From JBCCSZ01 sp039821145 (GTDB lineage: Bacteria > Bacteroidota > Bacteroidia > Chitinophagales > Saprospiraceae), in assembly GCA_039821145.1 (NCBI GenBank), contig JBCBOS010000006.1, positions 62,001-126,000 on the forward strand: a DNA stretch of 64,000 nt, given 5' to 3'. Made by a program: the position numbers and the translations under genes. This document shows, one piece after another, positions 54,428 through 63,893 of the stretch (positions are counted from its first letter, which is position 1; the number at the start of each line of letters is the position of its first letter). The notes beneath the pieces are model-generated. The model was given only the letters and a program-made list of their open reading frames with translations, made no database searches and was not told the origin of the DNA.

Positions 54428-55387
54428 ATGCCAAAAAAAAACATCCTCATCACAGGAGCAAACGGCCAAATTGGATCCGTTTTGACCAGTGAGCTGAGAA
54501 AACGCGCCAACGTTATTGCAACGGACATCCGTCCGCCTGCCTCTCCTGACATCCATTTTGAACACCTGGACATCACCAACCAAAGCCGATTGGCAGAGTT
54601 GGTCGAAATGTACGAAGTCTCTCAGATTTACCACCTGGCCGCCATCCTCTCTGCCAAAGGAGAACAGAAGCCACTGAAAACCTGGGATTTGAATATGAGT
54701 GGTTTGTTCAATGTACTGGAGGTAAGCAGATTGTACGATGTCGAGCGAGTGTTTTTCCCCAGCTCCATCGCTGTTTTCGGCCCGAGCAGCCCCAAGAAAC
54801 AAACCCCACAACAAACTGTCCTGGACCCCACAACGGTTTACGGCATCAGCAAACTGGCCGGAGAACAGTGGTGCCATTATTACCACCAGAAATATGGTCT
54901 GGACATTCGCTCGCTTCGCTACCCAGGCATCATCGGCTACCAGTCCCTCGCAGGAGGAGGCACCACTGATTATGCAGTCGATATTTTCCATTACGCTCTG
55001 CGTGGAGAGGCCTACAACTGCTTTTTGCGGGCCGACTCTCGCCTGCCAATGATCTACATGCCTGATGCCATCCGCGCCACCATGGAATTGATGGAGGCCC
55101 CTTTTGAACAGATCAGGGTGCGAAACAGTTACAATCTGAGCGGCATGAGTTTCACGCCCCTGGAGTTGGCCAGCGCCATACAACAGCACTATCCAACATT
55201 TGAGGTCTCCTACCAGCCCGACTTCCGACAAAGCATTGCGGACAGTTGGAGCAACAGCATAGACGACAGCATTGCCAGCAGAGATTGGGGCTGGACCCCA
55301 CAGTACAATCTGGAGCAAATGACAGCTGACATGATTTACAATTTACAAGCAAGAACCATAAAAAACGGAGATTTGGTCAGTGGCTAA
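54428..55387 (+). CDS. L-threonine 3-dehydrogenase, short-chain (SDR) type
   Basis: The 319-residue enzyme is an extended SDR of the UDP-galactose-epimerase-like threonine dehydrogenase group. The NAD-binding motif GANGQIG is at 10-16, Ser112/Ser113 in FFPSSIAVFGP and Tyr138-x-x-x-Lys142 (YGISK) form the catalytic set, and 'RYPGIIGYQSLAGGGTTDYAVDIF' as a block is characteristic of this group. It oxidises L-threonine to 2-amino-3-ketobutyrate, which the product of kbl, 84 bases downstream, cleaves. The gene order strongly supports the assignment. Confidence 0.92.
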   Translation: MPKKNILITGANGQIGSVLTSELRKRANVIATDIRPPASPDIHFEHLDITNQSRLAELVEMYEVSQIYHLAAILSAKGEQKPLKTWDLNMSGLFNVLEVSRLYDVERVFFPSSIAVFGPSSPKKQTPQQTVLDPTTVYGISKLAGEQWCHYYHQKYGLDIRSLRYPGIIGYQSLAGGGTTDYAVDIFHYALRGEAYNCFLRADSRLPMIYMPDAIRATMELMEAPFEQIRVRNSYNLSGMSFTPLELASAIQQHYPTFEVSYQPDFRQSIADSWSNSIDDSIASRDWGWTPQYNLEQMTADMIYNLQARTIKNGDLVSG

Positions 55388-55471
55388 GCCCCTCTCGCCT
55401 CATCATCCATCGTCCAGCGCAGGCCCCTTGACTGGGACTGCCATTATCCATCATCCAAAACTTTCCATCCG

Positions 55472-56659
55472 ATGTTCACAACCATAGAACCCAGCTTGCA
55501 GCAAGAGATTCAAGAAATCAAAGAGGCAGGTTTGTACAAAAACGAACGCATCATCACCACCCCACAAGGAGCAGCCATTGCCACCCAACAGGGCAAGGAG
55601 GTACTCAACTTTTGTGCAAACAATTACCTGGGTCTCTCTTCCCATCCCGACGTCATCCAAGCAGCCAAAGACGCCATTGACACCCATGGCTTTGGACTGT
55701 CATCGGTCCGCTTCATTTGTGGCACCCAAGACATTCACAAGGAGTTGGAAGAAAAAATTGCTGCTTTCCTCGGAATGGAAGACGCCATCTTGTACGCCGC
55801 CGCGTTTGATGCCAATGGAGGTCTTTTCGAGCCAATCCTGACCGCCGAAGACGCCATCATTTCCGACCAACTCAACCACGCCTCCATCATCGATGGCATC
55901 CGACTCTGCAAGGCCAAGCGATACCGCTATCTGACCAACGACATGGCCGATCTAGAGGCCAAACTACAAGAAGCCCAAGGAGCCAGACGTCGCCTCATCG
56001 CAACAGATGGTGTCTTCTCCATGGATGGTACCATTGCACAAATTGACAAAATCTGTGACCTGGCCGATAAGTACGATGCCATGGTGATGGTAGATGAATG
56101 CCACTCTACGGGATTTGTGGGCAAGACGGGCCGCGGCACGCATGAGCATTGCAATGCCATGGGACGGGTGGACATCATCACGGGTACCTTTGGCAAGGCC
56201 TTGGGCGGTGCATCGGGTGGCTTCACAGCAGCTCGCAAGGAAATTGTCGATATTCTGCGCCAACGCTCCCGCCCCTATCTGTTTTCCAATACCCTGGCTC
56301 CTGCCATTGTCGGTGCCTCCATCAAGGTTTTGGATGTATTGATGGCCTCCACCCGTTTGCGCGACAAGCTGGAGCAAAACACCTTGTATTTCCGCAAAGC
56401 CATGACAGAGGCAGGATTCGACATTTTGCCAGGGGAACACGCCATTGTCCCCATCATGCTTTACGATGCCAAGCTGTCGCAGGAATTTGCCAACCGATTG
56501 CTGGAAGAAGGAATCTATGTCATTGGATTTTTCTATCCAGTTGTTCCCAAGGGCAAAGCACGGATTCGGGTACAGCTCTCCGCAGCGCATGAGCAGGAAC
56601 ATCTCGAAAGAGCAGTGGCAGCTTTTACCAAGGTGGGCAAGGAATTGAATGTCATTTAG
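55472..56659 (+). CDS. kbl: Glycine C-acetyltransferase (2-amino-3-ketobutyrate CoA ligase)
   Basis: The 395-residue PLP enzyme converts 2-amino-3-ketobutyrate and CoA to glycine and acetyl-CoA. Family landmarks are 'FCANNYLGLSSHPDV' (near 48-62), 'GLSSVRFICGTQDIHKELE', 'VDECHSTGFVG' (PLP-contact Asp and His, near 208-218) and the PLP Lys in TGTFGKALGGASGG (near 245). Length is standard. Together with the dehydrogenase just upstream it forms the two-step threonine degradation route. Confidence 0.97.
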   Translation: MFTTIEPSLQQEIQEIKEAGLYKNERIITTPQGAAIATQQGKEVLNFCANNYLGLSSHPDVIQAAKDAIDTHGFGLSSVRFICGTQDIHKELEEKIAAFLGMEDAILYAAAFDANGGLFEPILTAEDAIISDQLNHASIIDGIRLCKAKRYRYLTNDMADLEAKLQEAQGARRRLIATDGVFSMDGTIAQIDKICDLADKYDAMVMVDECHSTGFVGKTGRGTHEHCNAMGRVDIITGTFGKALGGASGGFTAARKEIVDILRQRSRPYLFSNTLAPAIVGASIKVLDVLMASTRLRDKLEQNTLYFRKAMTEAGFDILPGEHAIVPIMLYDAKLSQEFANRLLEEGIYVIGFFYPVVPKGKARIRVQLSAAHEQEHLERAVAAFTKVGKELNVI

Positions 56660-56677
56660 AGCTTCATAACGGAGAAA

Positions 56678-56705
56678 GCCGGAGCATCGATTGAGATACT
56701 CCGGC
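56678..56705 (+). terminator. Hairpin after kbl
   Basis: GCCGGAG (56678-56684) pairs with CTCCGGC (56699-56705), 19 bases after the kbl stop. No clear T tract follows, so it may be a weak or factor-dependent terminator. Confidence 0.55.
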
Positions 56706-57132
56706 CGGTAAAACCCTGTAATAAACTCCTACACTCTTCACCAATTGCACCTATGTGATGTGGGCAATTTGGATGCAGAACGTATGTGTCTTATCGCTTT
56801 GTGACAAAGCAAATTGTTTTCTCTATGAGTTTGGAATCATCGGATGGAACAGCATTTGCTGCCTTGAGATTTTTCAACAAACGAGTCATCGCCATTTGGA
56901 AATGGGATGAAAAATGCTGTGAAAGTCCCAATGCTTTTCTCTTCGATCTGTTCTCTGCTGCTCTTGTATTTTTGGGGATGTCCAAGCGCACAAAAGGCTG
57001 GGATGGATGCCTAGCAAAGGTAGAGACCTCTGTGCCTTATTCAGCGCACTTCCAAGAGTTGAAAAAAGGATGGCGAGCTTGAATAATGGGCAAAAAAGTG
57101 TGTATGGACGACCAGTGTGTCAGCAGCTTGCG

Positions 57133-57324
57133 TTAGTTGCTCACAACTTTGGCTGTTCTCAAGCCTTGCTCCAGTCGTTTGATGTGAATGGGCAATTCCT
57201 GAAGCATTTCGATGGAGTTGGTGTGGTACTTTCTGAAGCTGCCGTCGGTTTGAAGGGCGTGATTGGTAGCGGCATCCAATTTGGCTAGCAACCCCATTAA
57301 GCGATTGAAATCATGGCTATTCAT
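57133..57324 (-). CDS. Small hypothetical protein
   Basis: A 63-residue product starting MNSHDFNRLMGLLAKLDAAT, hydrophilic and predicted mostly helical, with a regular heptad-like pattern of Leu and Ile. It has an ATG and reasonable amino acid composition, and the opposite strand has no better frame. I do not recognise a family. The nearest promoter-like sequence, TAACTTTA on the minus strand, fits the -7 consensus with one mismatch. Confidence 0.4.
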   Translation of the reverse strand: MNSHDFNRLMGLLAKLDAATNHALQTDGSFRKYHTNSIEMLQELPIHIKRLEQGLRTAKVVSN

Positions 57325-57964
57325 AATCTCGGTTTTATAAAGTTATTAATCGATTGGTTAAGGTTCGGTTTCAGTCAACTAATACGGACAGGTAGCACGC
57401 TTGTCAGGTAGTTCATAAAAGTCCGAACGAGGGACTTTTGCTCAGACGATAATGTTGCTTAAAGTGGGTTTTGCAGAATTTTCGTTAGTAGGTCTCTCTT
57501 CTGTACGAACATCTGGCAAGAAAGTTGCGCTCCCCATTTATTTTCAATGGCCAACAACATTCTCTTTCTCCAGGAAGTTCAAAAGGCCTTTGCTGTGTCA
57601 TTTACCAAGGCGCAGGCTCAAGCATGTGAAAGCCTTTTGCCAAGTCGTATGAAACTCCTTGTCGCGTGCGTTTATTCGTAGTATATTCAGTGCAGAAAGG
57701 AAAAGGGCGATCTAATTTTTCGTTCGATGTAAGCCCTTCATGAGTGAGAGTCACCTAAATTTACGGCGTCGTTTGTCTATCTTTCTATGGTGGCGTCTAG
57801 GCTTTTGCCCGTCTTACTCATTTCGAATGTAACATGAGATTTGGATAAGTAACGACAAACTGCTGTTGCAAAATTGCCGAGCCTTTCAAATTTATTAAAT
57901 AAATTGCTTTGATGCCAGATTATATGGCACATTTTTTCCATCTCCATCAACCAATTTGCCCAAC

Positions 57965-60900
57965 ATGACCCGTTTCTTGCTTTTTTCCATTTTTTTGTTC
58001 AACGGCATCCTACTTTGTGCTCAACAATTGGAACATCGCTGGGGTGAGATCATCGTCAGTACAGACCCGGCCTACCGAATCGAAGAACTTCTTCCCAAGC
58101 ATTTTCCTGCCAAAAATATTTCCTCCCCCCTTTCTGTCAAACGCCAAATTTCTCGCCCCCTCAATCTTTGGTTGCTCGCCTTCGATCCCAACAAGGTCAA
58201 CGAATACGAACTGCTGACCCAGCTTCGGCAACGCAAAGGCATTCGAATGGCTCAGTTCAACCACATCGTCCAAAGTCGGCAAACGACGCCCAATGATCCG
58301 CGCTTTGGCGAGCTTTGGCACTGGCGCAATACCACCTCCTCCCAAGCCGATGTCGATGCCGACCTTGCCTGGGACATCACCACCGGAGGACGGACTGCCA
58401 ACGGGACAGAAATCGTGGTGGCAGTCTTGGATGATGGAGCAGAAATCGACCATCCCGACCTGGCGGCCAACCATTGGGTCAACAAAGGCGAAATCCCCAA
58501 CAACAATTTTGACGACGATGGCAATGGATACATCGACGACTACAACGGCTGGGCAGTCGAAGACCAAAACGATCAGGTGGGCGGTGGAGATCACGGCACC
58601 CAAGTCAATGGCTTGATCGGCGCCATTGGCAACAACCAACTCGGCATCACAGGCCTCAACTGGAACGTCAAAATCATGACCATCAAGGCCGAAAACATCA
58701 TCGACGAAGCCACCGTACTAGAATCCTATGCCTATCCCTTGGAACAGCGCCGCCTTTACAACCAGACCAACGGCCAGTCAGGGGCTTTTGTGGTCGTGAC
58801 CAATTCGAGCTGGGGCTTCGACCGCGGCCAACCCTCGGATGCCCCCATTTGGTGTGCCTACTACGACACCCTCGGACAGGCCGGCATTCTCAACTGTGCG
58901 GCCACCACCAATGGCAACATCAACGTAGACGTGGAAGGCGATCTGCCCACCGGATGTACCAGTCCTTTCCTCATCGGCGTTACCAGCACCAACCAAAACG
59001 ATGAACACAGAGGGGGATTCGGCCCCCTGAGTGTGGATTTGGCAGCCCCCGGCATCGATGTATTGACCACCGACTTGAATGCCGGATACCGACTTGTGAG
59101 GGGAACCTCTTTTGCCACGCCCGTGGTGGCCGGCATGGTTTCTTTGTTGTATGCAGCTCCTTGCGGTGAGTTGCCTGCCCTGGCCCAAAATGATCCGGCA
59201 GCGGCTGCTTTGCTGGCCCGACAGTACATTTTGGATGGAGTGGATCAGTTGGACAATCTGGAAGACATCGTGGGCACCTCTGGCCGAGCCAATGCCTTCA
59301 ACAGCCTTCAACAATTGATCGAAGACTGTGGGAGTTGCTTGTACCCGTTTGGTCAGTCGGCAGAAAACATCACGGCCAATGGCGCTTTCATTCAATGGTC
59401 GGAAGGAGACTCTACCCAATCGGTCAGCTTGCGCTGGCGAGAAGCGGGGAGCAGCAATTGGACAGAGTTGAGCAATGTGACATCACCATTTGAGCTGACC
59501 AATTTGCGATCCTGTACCCAATACGAAGTGCAACTGCAATCCCAATGCACCAACGGAAGCAGCGACTACTCTCCTTCCCTGTTTTTTCAAACCATCAATT
59601 GCTGCGAGCGACCCACAGGGCTTGCCGCCACCAACATCGGACCCAACCAGGCTGACATCCAATGGGACAGCGAAACATTTACCTCCCAATTCAACATCCG
59701 CTACCGCTTGCTCGACGCCATGGATTGGACCACCACCAGCAGCTCTACCAATGCCCTTTCCCTTCCCAATCTGGACACCTGCGCCCCCTACGAATTGCAA
59801 GTCCAAAGCGATTGCGACAGCACCACCTCTTCCTACAGCGCCTCTTTGGTCTTTCGCACCAAGGGCTGTGGCTCCTGCCTGGACCTGACATACTGCGAAG
59901 GAGGCAGCGAGAATTCCGCCGGGGAATGGATCGAACGCTTTGCCATCAACGACATCGACAACCGAAGTGGCAACAACCAGGGCTACGGCGACTTTACCAC
60001 CTCCTTTTCCACACAATTGCAGGCAGGTGGTTCCTACCCCATTGCCATTGTCCCAGGACACGCCAGCGTTGCCTTCACAGAGTACATGCGCATTTGGATC
60101 GACTACAATTTGGATGGCGATTTTGAGGATGTGGGGGAGTTGGCCTACGAGGCCCCTCCCAGCTCCGATTCCATTCTGACCACCCTCACCATTCCGGCCT
60201 GGGCCAAGGACGGGACGACCAGAATGCGGGTCAGCCTCCGATTTGGTCAATATGGAACAGAGTGTGAAATCCTTCGATTTGGAGAAGTGGAAGACTACTG
60301 TGTGGACCTCATCGGCGGAGATGGTTGCCCACCGCCACAGGTCAGCCTCGACAGGCAGGCGGGCGATGTCCAAGTTGTCGTGGCGGCCTCGACATCGGAT
60401 GCAGAAGGAATGCAGGGGCGGTTGCGGCCTTTGGGTGAGGTGTTGTGGGGCAGTGCCTTTGACTTGTCGGAAGGGGCCAATTCTCTTCCGGGCAGTTTGG
60501 CAGAATGTCAAGTCTACGAACTCCAAGTGCGCAGCATTTGTGGGATCGCTGCTGCTGGCAACTGGGGTGACAGCCAATTTTTCAAAACCTTGCCTTGTGG
60601 AGCTTGCACACAAAATACTTATTGCGAGAGCGGAGGGACTTCCTCTGCCTTTGGGTTCATTTCCAGGGTACAGTTCAACAATCTCGACCATGAATCGGGT
60701 GAAGATGGGGGCTATGGCAATTTTACAGACTTTCCCTTTACCACAGTTCTGGGGCGCGGCTCTGCCTACGAGTTGAGCATAGAGCCATTGTTTCCCTTGT
60801 CGGCAGAAGAAGTTCGCTTTGCCGCCTGGATGGATTTCAATCAAAACGGCAGCTTTGATGGGCTGGAAGAAACCCTCTTTGTCAGCGATGTCACCAACGA

Positions 60901-61606
60901 AGCCATCACCCGGCTGGTGGGCATTCCCACCGATGCAGTCTTGGGCAGCACCCGTTTGCGGATCAGCATGGTGGAAACAATGGACAATGTCGGTCCTTGC
61001 GACAATTTCTCTTTTGGAGAAACACAAGATTATTGCGTCACCATTGTCGAATCCGATGAATTTTGTTCCTTTCCGCAGTTGGACAGCACATCAACCAGCT
61101 CCCAAAGCATCCAACTCGATTGGGCCGACATCTCCAATGCCGAAGATTATCTGATTCGATATCGGCCAGAGGGATCCACGAATTGGACCGAAGCCATCAG
61201 CGAAGAAAGCAATGTGCAATTGTCACGTTTGTTTCCCTGTACGCCTTACGAAGTGCAAGCTGCCAGCATTTGCAACGGCCAGTTGGGATCTTTTTCCGAC
61301 ACTGAATTCTATGCAACACGTTGTGCCACTTCCACCAATGAGCTGGAGAAGCAGACCTTTTCTTCTGTCGTATGGCCCAATCCCGTGCAGGACTACTTGT
61401 TGATGGACCTGGACTTGTCGAAGGCGGGCGTCGTTCAGTTGGAATTGTACGATCTGACAGGCAAACAGATTTGGGCATTGTCCAAGGGAGAGGTAGCCTC
61501 AGGTCGTCACCGCTGGGAATTGCCCATGGATTTGGTGGCTGGTCTGTATTATTTGCGGCTGCAGGTGGGCGAAGTACAAAAAGTCCACAAGCTCATTGCG
61601 CAGTAA
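57965..61606 (+). CDS. T9SS-secreted S8 subtilisin-like protease with Fn3 and GEVED domains
   Basis: A 1213-residue exported protein with a signal peptide (about 1-19). The pro-region runs to about residue 110 and the S8 domain to about 450. Triad: Asp in VVAVLDDGAEIDHPDL, His in DHGTQVNGLIGA and Ser in RGTSFATPVVAGM; the oxyanion-region Asn lies in CAATTNGN. Fibronectin-III-like modules (with 'CTQYEVQLQSQC'-type strands) alternate with two GEVED domains ('YMRIWIDYNLDGDFEDVGE...FGEVEDYC' and 'FAAWMDFNQNGSFDG...FGETQDYC' as patterns). The last about 75 residues ('SSVVWPNPVQDYLLMDLD' ... 'GLYYLRLQVGEVQKVHKLI') are a T9SS sorting domain. ATG at 57965 is preferred to a TTG at 57956. Confidence 0.93.
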   Translation: MTRFLLFSIFLFNGILLCAQQLEHRWGEIIVSTDPAYRIEELLPKHFPAKNISSPLSVKRQISRPLNLWLLAFDPNKVNEYELLTQLRQRKGIRMAQFNHIVQSRQTTPNDPRFGELWHWRNTTSSQADVDADLAWDITTGGRTANGTEIVVAVLDDGAEIDHPDLAANHWVNKGEIPNNNFDDDGNGYIDDYNGWAVEDQNDQVGGGDHGTQVNGLIGAIGNNQLGITGLNWNVKIMTIKAENIIDEATVLESYAYPLEQRRLYNQTNGQSGAFVVVTNSSWGFDRGQPSDAPIWCAYYDTLGQAGILNCAATTNGNINVDVEGDLPTGCTSPFLIGVTSTNQNDEHRGGFGPLSVDLAAPGIDVLTTDLNAGYRLVRGTSFATPVVAGMVSLLYAAPCGELPALAQNDPAAAALLARQYILDGVDQLDNLEDIVGTSGRANAFNSLQQLIEDCGSCLYPFGQSAENITANGAFIQWSEGDSTQSVSLRWREAGSSNWTELSNVTSPFELTNLRSCTQYEVQLQSQCTNGSSDYSPSLFFQTINCCERPTGLAATNIGPNQADIQWDSETFTSQFNIRYRLLDAMDWTTTSSSTNALSLPNLDTCAPYELQVQSDCDSTTSSYSASLVFRTKGCGSCLDLTYCEGGSENSAGEWIERFAINDIDNRSGNNQGYGDFTTSFSTQLQAGGSYPIAIVPGHASVAFTEYMRIWIDYNLDGDFEDVGELAYEAPPSSDSILTTLTIPAWAKDGTTRMRVSLRFGQYGTECEILRFGEVEDYCVDLIGGDGCPPPQVSLDRQAGDVQVVVAASTSDAEGMQGRLRPLGEVLWGSAFDLSEGANSLPGSLAECQVYELQVRSICGIAAAGNWGDSQFFKTLPCGACTQNTYCESGGTSSAFGFISRVQFNNLDHESGEDGGYGNFTDFPFTTVLGRGSAYELSIEPLFPLSAEEVRFAAWMDFNQNGSFDGLEETLFVSDVTNEAITRLVGIPTDAVLGSTRLRISMVETMDNVGPCDNFSFGETQDYCVTIVESDEFCSFPQLDSTSTSSQSIQLDWADISNAEDYLIRYRPEGSTNWTEAISEESNVQLSRLFPCTPYEVQAASICNGQLGSFSDTEFYATRCATSTNELEKQTFSSVVWPNPVQDYLLMDLDLSKAGVVQLELYDLTGKQIWALSKGEVASGRHRWELPMDLVAGLYYLRLQVGEVQKVHKLIAQ

Positions 61607-61732
61607 AGCAAACCGACGGTCAGAAGACAGGGGGACAAACAATTGGTCGGATTTTGTCATGCATTCATCTAAGGAAATTTCGTTAGAAGGGTTTTGGGGG
61701 TACATTCATTACTCACCAAACTCAAAAACAAA

Positions 61733-62119
61733 ATGGATCGAGAAGGAATTCTAGACGACAATCCCGACGAGTATTATCATCCCGATGAAAACGAACGGCT
61801 GCTGGCCACCTTGTCCAATCTGGGCATCATAGCAGGCTGCGTTGTCCCTTTGGGCAGCATTCTAACACCTTTGGTCATCTGGTTGGTAAAAAAAGAAGAA
61901 TCTCCTTTCATCGATCGCCAAGCCAAGGAAGCCCTCAACTTCCAAATCACCATGACCATCCTGACCATCATCAGCGCTCTCATGGTCATCCTATTGATCG
62001 GCATTTTCTTTGTGTTCGCCGTTCTCCTGCTCAATCTGATTTTGTCCATCATTGCTGCGGTCCATGTCAACAAAGGAGAGGAGTATGAGTATCCACTCAA
62101 TTTTCGGATCATTCGATGA
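61733..62119 (+). CDS. DUF4870 family membrane protein
   Basis: The 128-residue protein has an acidic, hydrophilic start and then the DUF4870 pattern: 'LATLSNLGIIAGCVVPLGSILTPLVIWLVKKEESPFIDRQAKEALNFQIT' as a block, where 'D-x-x-A-K-E-A-L-N-F-Q' is the family hallmark. A second pair of hydrophobic segments follows (about 75-115). Three or four membrane helices are expected. Function is unknown. ATG at 61733 is preferred to an upstream TTG. Confidence 0.9.
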   Translation: MDREGILDDNPDEYYHPDENERLLATLSNLGIIAGCVVPLGSILTPLVIWLVKKEESPFIDRQAKEALNFQITMTILTIISALMVILLIGIFFVFAVLLLNLILSIIAAVHVNKGEEYEYPLNFRIIR

Positions 62120-62437
62120 TCCACCTTTCATCATTGTGACCCAAGTCAATCACCAAAGCAAGGATTGAATGCCCATTTTCAAAAGGAACCCCAAAGGCCC
62201 CAAGCCGGTTCAAGTCAAAGGAAATCAACTGTAGTGTACTGTTTGCGGCAATGACCACTTTTATCCAAAAAGCATCAAATTAAAAATTTCCGCCTCCAGT
62301 TTTTTGGGTGCCATCTGGTCCTCGAATACCAGGACCTGCTTTGTTTGCAGCGAATGCACCTACATGATGATCTTTGACCCTGAGCTTGAGTCGTGCGGAG
62401 CCCTGTCGACAGTCGTGAAATACAAAAAACCAAAAAT
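62120..62437. other. Intergenic region, possible gene remnant
   Basis: About 318 bases without a supported gene. It contains a GGTCCT/AGGACC stem near 62318-62337. One minus-strand frame here reads protein-like near its end (the string AANKAGPGIRGPDGTQKTGG before a stop near 62280), which could be the tail of a decayed gene, but it has no start or upstream body. Confidence 0.4.
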
Positions 62438-62992
62438 ATGATACCCTCAAAAAGACAGTGGGCCTCCTGGTCTCTTCCTAGTAAACTCACAGCTGTCGGC
62501 ACCTTGGTTGGTACCATCGGACTTGCAGTGGCATTGATCACATTGATCCCTACAAAGTCAGTAGACAAAATTCTACAGGAAGAGTTGAAAAAAGAAATTG
62601 CATTGGACAGCCTTGCAAAATACATTGGACAATTGAGAGGAGTTGGACACAACTTTATAGAGCTACACCAATTTGAATACAAAAAGCTATTACAGGAAGG
62701 AATGTCTCACCAAGAAGCCTGCAGTAAATTGCGAAAAGCAAATAGAGAATATCTCAGTATGGACTGCCATTTATTGGCTCAAAAACTCGAAACTGCATTT
62801 CCATCCAAAGAAGGAGAGGACTGGTTGGACAAACTAAAGTCGCCTTACAAAGATTATCGACATTTTACAACAGGAGTCGAAAACTCCAGCAAGAATGGAA
62901 TTTTGGAGTTAAAGCAAGATTCTCTACTTGGCTTGATCAGTCCTGTGATTGCAGAATTGGATCACATGAGGATGGAACTGATTAGAAAATGA
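62438..62992 (+). CDS. Hypothetical protein with one membrane segment
   Basis: The 184-residue product has a short basic start, one hydrophobic segment (about 19-37, 'AVGTLVGTIGLAVALITLI') and a long helical, charged remainder with coiled-coil character. I do not recognise a family. The gene is somewhat more AT-rich than its neighbours, with many AAA and TTG codons, which may point to recent acquisition. It ends 36 bases before the bicupin gene. The ATG at 62438 was chosen over an upstream GTG because it lies close before the hydrophobic segment. Confidence 0.65.
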   Translation: MIPSKRQWASWSLPSKLTAVGTLVGTIGLAVALITLIPTKSVDKILQEELKKEIALDSLAKYIGQLRGVGHNFIELHQFEYKKLLQEGMSHQEACSKLRKANREYLSMDCHLLAQKLETAFPSKEGEDWLDKLKSPYKDYRHFTTGVENSSKNGILELKQDSLLGLISPVIAELDHMRMELIRK

Positions 62993-63028
62993 ATACAATT
63001 CTCCTTCCTTCAAAGACAAAAAACCAAA

Positions 63029-63811
63029 ATGAACAACAAAATTCTAGCATTCGCCTCCCTCCTGCTACTCAGCGGAATGCTGCAGGCACAACAGGACTCC
63101 ATCGCCCCCATTCTCTTGGACAAATCGGTCTTGTCCGGCGTTGGTCTGAAAAAGATCGACCTGAAGAATGAGCCTGAAAAAGACTTTCACCAAAAGAGAT
63201 TGTACCAAGGCGAAGACATCAGTGTCTATGTGGTCTCTACCGAAAGCTGGAACAACAAGATGGAAAACTTTGGCTTCGACGAATTCATCTACATGTACCA
63301 CGGAGAGGCCATCGTCAAACCCGAGCAAGGAAAAACCCAACTCTTTCACTCGGGGGACTACTTCTTTGCTCCCAGAGGGTATACGGGAGAATGGGAAATC
63401 AAGGTGGGCAGTCATCTGCACTACGAACTGTCCGTCATCACCACCAAAAGAGCAGATTCCGCTACTGTCCCCCAAAACCTGGCGCACGAGCTGTTCCCAA
63501 AATCCACCCTTTCCGGTGCCCAAATCGAACTGGATGGCAATGGAAAATACGTTGAAATTCTCCGACGAGGTGCAGAACTGACCATCAGTCTAAAGGCAGA
63601 AAAACCCGCCAAATGGCAACTGCCATCTGCCAAAGAACAACTCGTCCAATTCCTATCGGGACAAGTTACCATCACCACTCCAGGAGGAACAAAACAAACA
63701 TTCTACAGCGGAGATTTCTTTGTCCTCCCCGCTGGCCTGTCCGGCACCTGGGAAACGGAAGGACACGGGCTGGTCAAGTACTTGACCGTCGAAAAAACAT
63801 CGGAATCGTAG
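63029..63811 (+). CDS. Secreted bicupin protein
   Basis: A 260-residue protein with a signal peptide (about 1-20, ending LQAQ) and two cupin_3-like barrels. The first contains 'FDEFIYMYHGEAIVKPEQGK' and 'HSGDYFFAPRGYTGEWE' (about 85-130). The second contains 'EQLVQFLSGQVTITTPGGTKQTFYSGDFFVLPAGLSGTWE' as a block (about 205-245). The second-motif His residues are mostly replaced, so metal binding is uncertain. It resembles the ureidoglycine-aminohydrolase-like cupin group found in sugar-related operons, but it is exported. Substrate unknown. Confidence 0.85.
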   Translation: MNNKILAFASLLLLSGMLQAQQDSIAPILLDKSVLSGVGLKKIDLKNEPEKDFHQKRLYQGEDISVYVVSTESWNNKMENFGFDEFIYMYHGEAIVKPEQGKTQLFHSGDYFFAPRGYTGEWEIKVGSHLHYELSVITTKRADSATVPQNLAHELFPKSTLSGAQIELDGNGKYVEILRRGAELTISLKAEKPAKWQLPSAKEQLVQFLSGQVTITTPGGTKQTFYSGDFFVLPAGLSGTWETEGHGLVKYLTVEKTSES

Positions 63812-63862
63812 AGCTGCGGACAGCAAAGAGGAGCCTCCACCCGGATTCGCCATATTTTTTCC

Positions 63863-63870
63863 TACTTTTG
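63863..63870 (+). promoter_or_regulatory. -7 promoter element for the lipoprotein gene
   Basis: TACTTTTG matches TAnnTTTG, 24 bases before the ATG at 63894, giving a leader of about 18 bases. Confidence 0.5.
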
Positions 63871-63893
63871 ACATTCACCTCAAAACGGAACAT

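Larger units (their letters stand above)
56660..57964. other. 1.3-kb region between kbl and the large subtilase gene
   Basis: It holds the kbl hairpin, one plausible small minus-strand gene (57133-57324), a doubtful GTG-started minus-strand frame (56791-56991, 66 codons) preceded by a TACCTTTG element at 57015-57022, and otherwise AT-rich sequence without recognised content. Near the right end a TGCCA/TGGCA stem with six T residues (57913-57937) lies 28 bases before the subtilase start. Confidence 0.5.

Noticed and set aside
59483..61027. 514-codon minus-strand open frame
   Set aside because: Shadow of the plus-strand subtilase with GEVED domains, which has clear motifs throughout.
62275..62682. 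135-codon minus-strand frame overlapping the start of the 62438 gene
   Set aside because: The plus-strand protein has a clear membrane segment and helical body; the minus frame has biased, basic composition.
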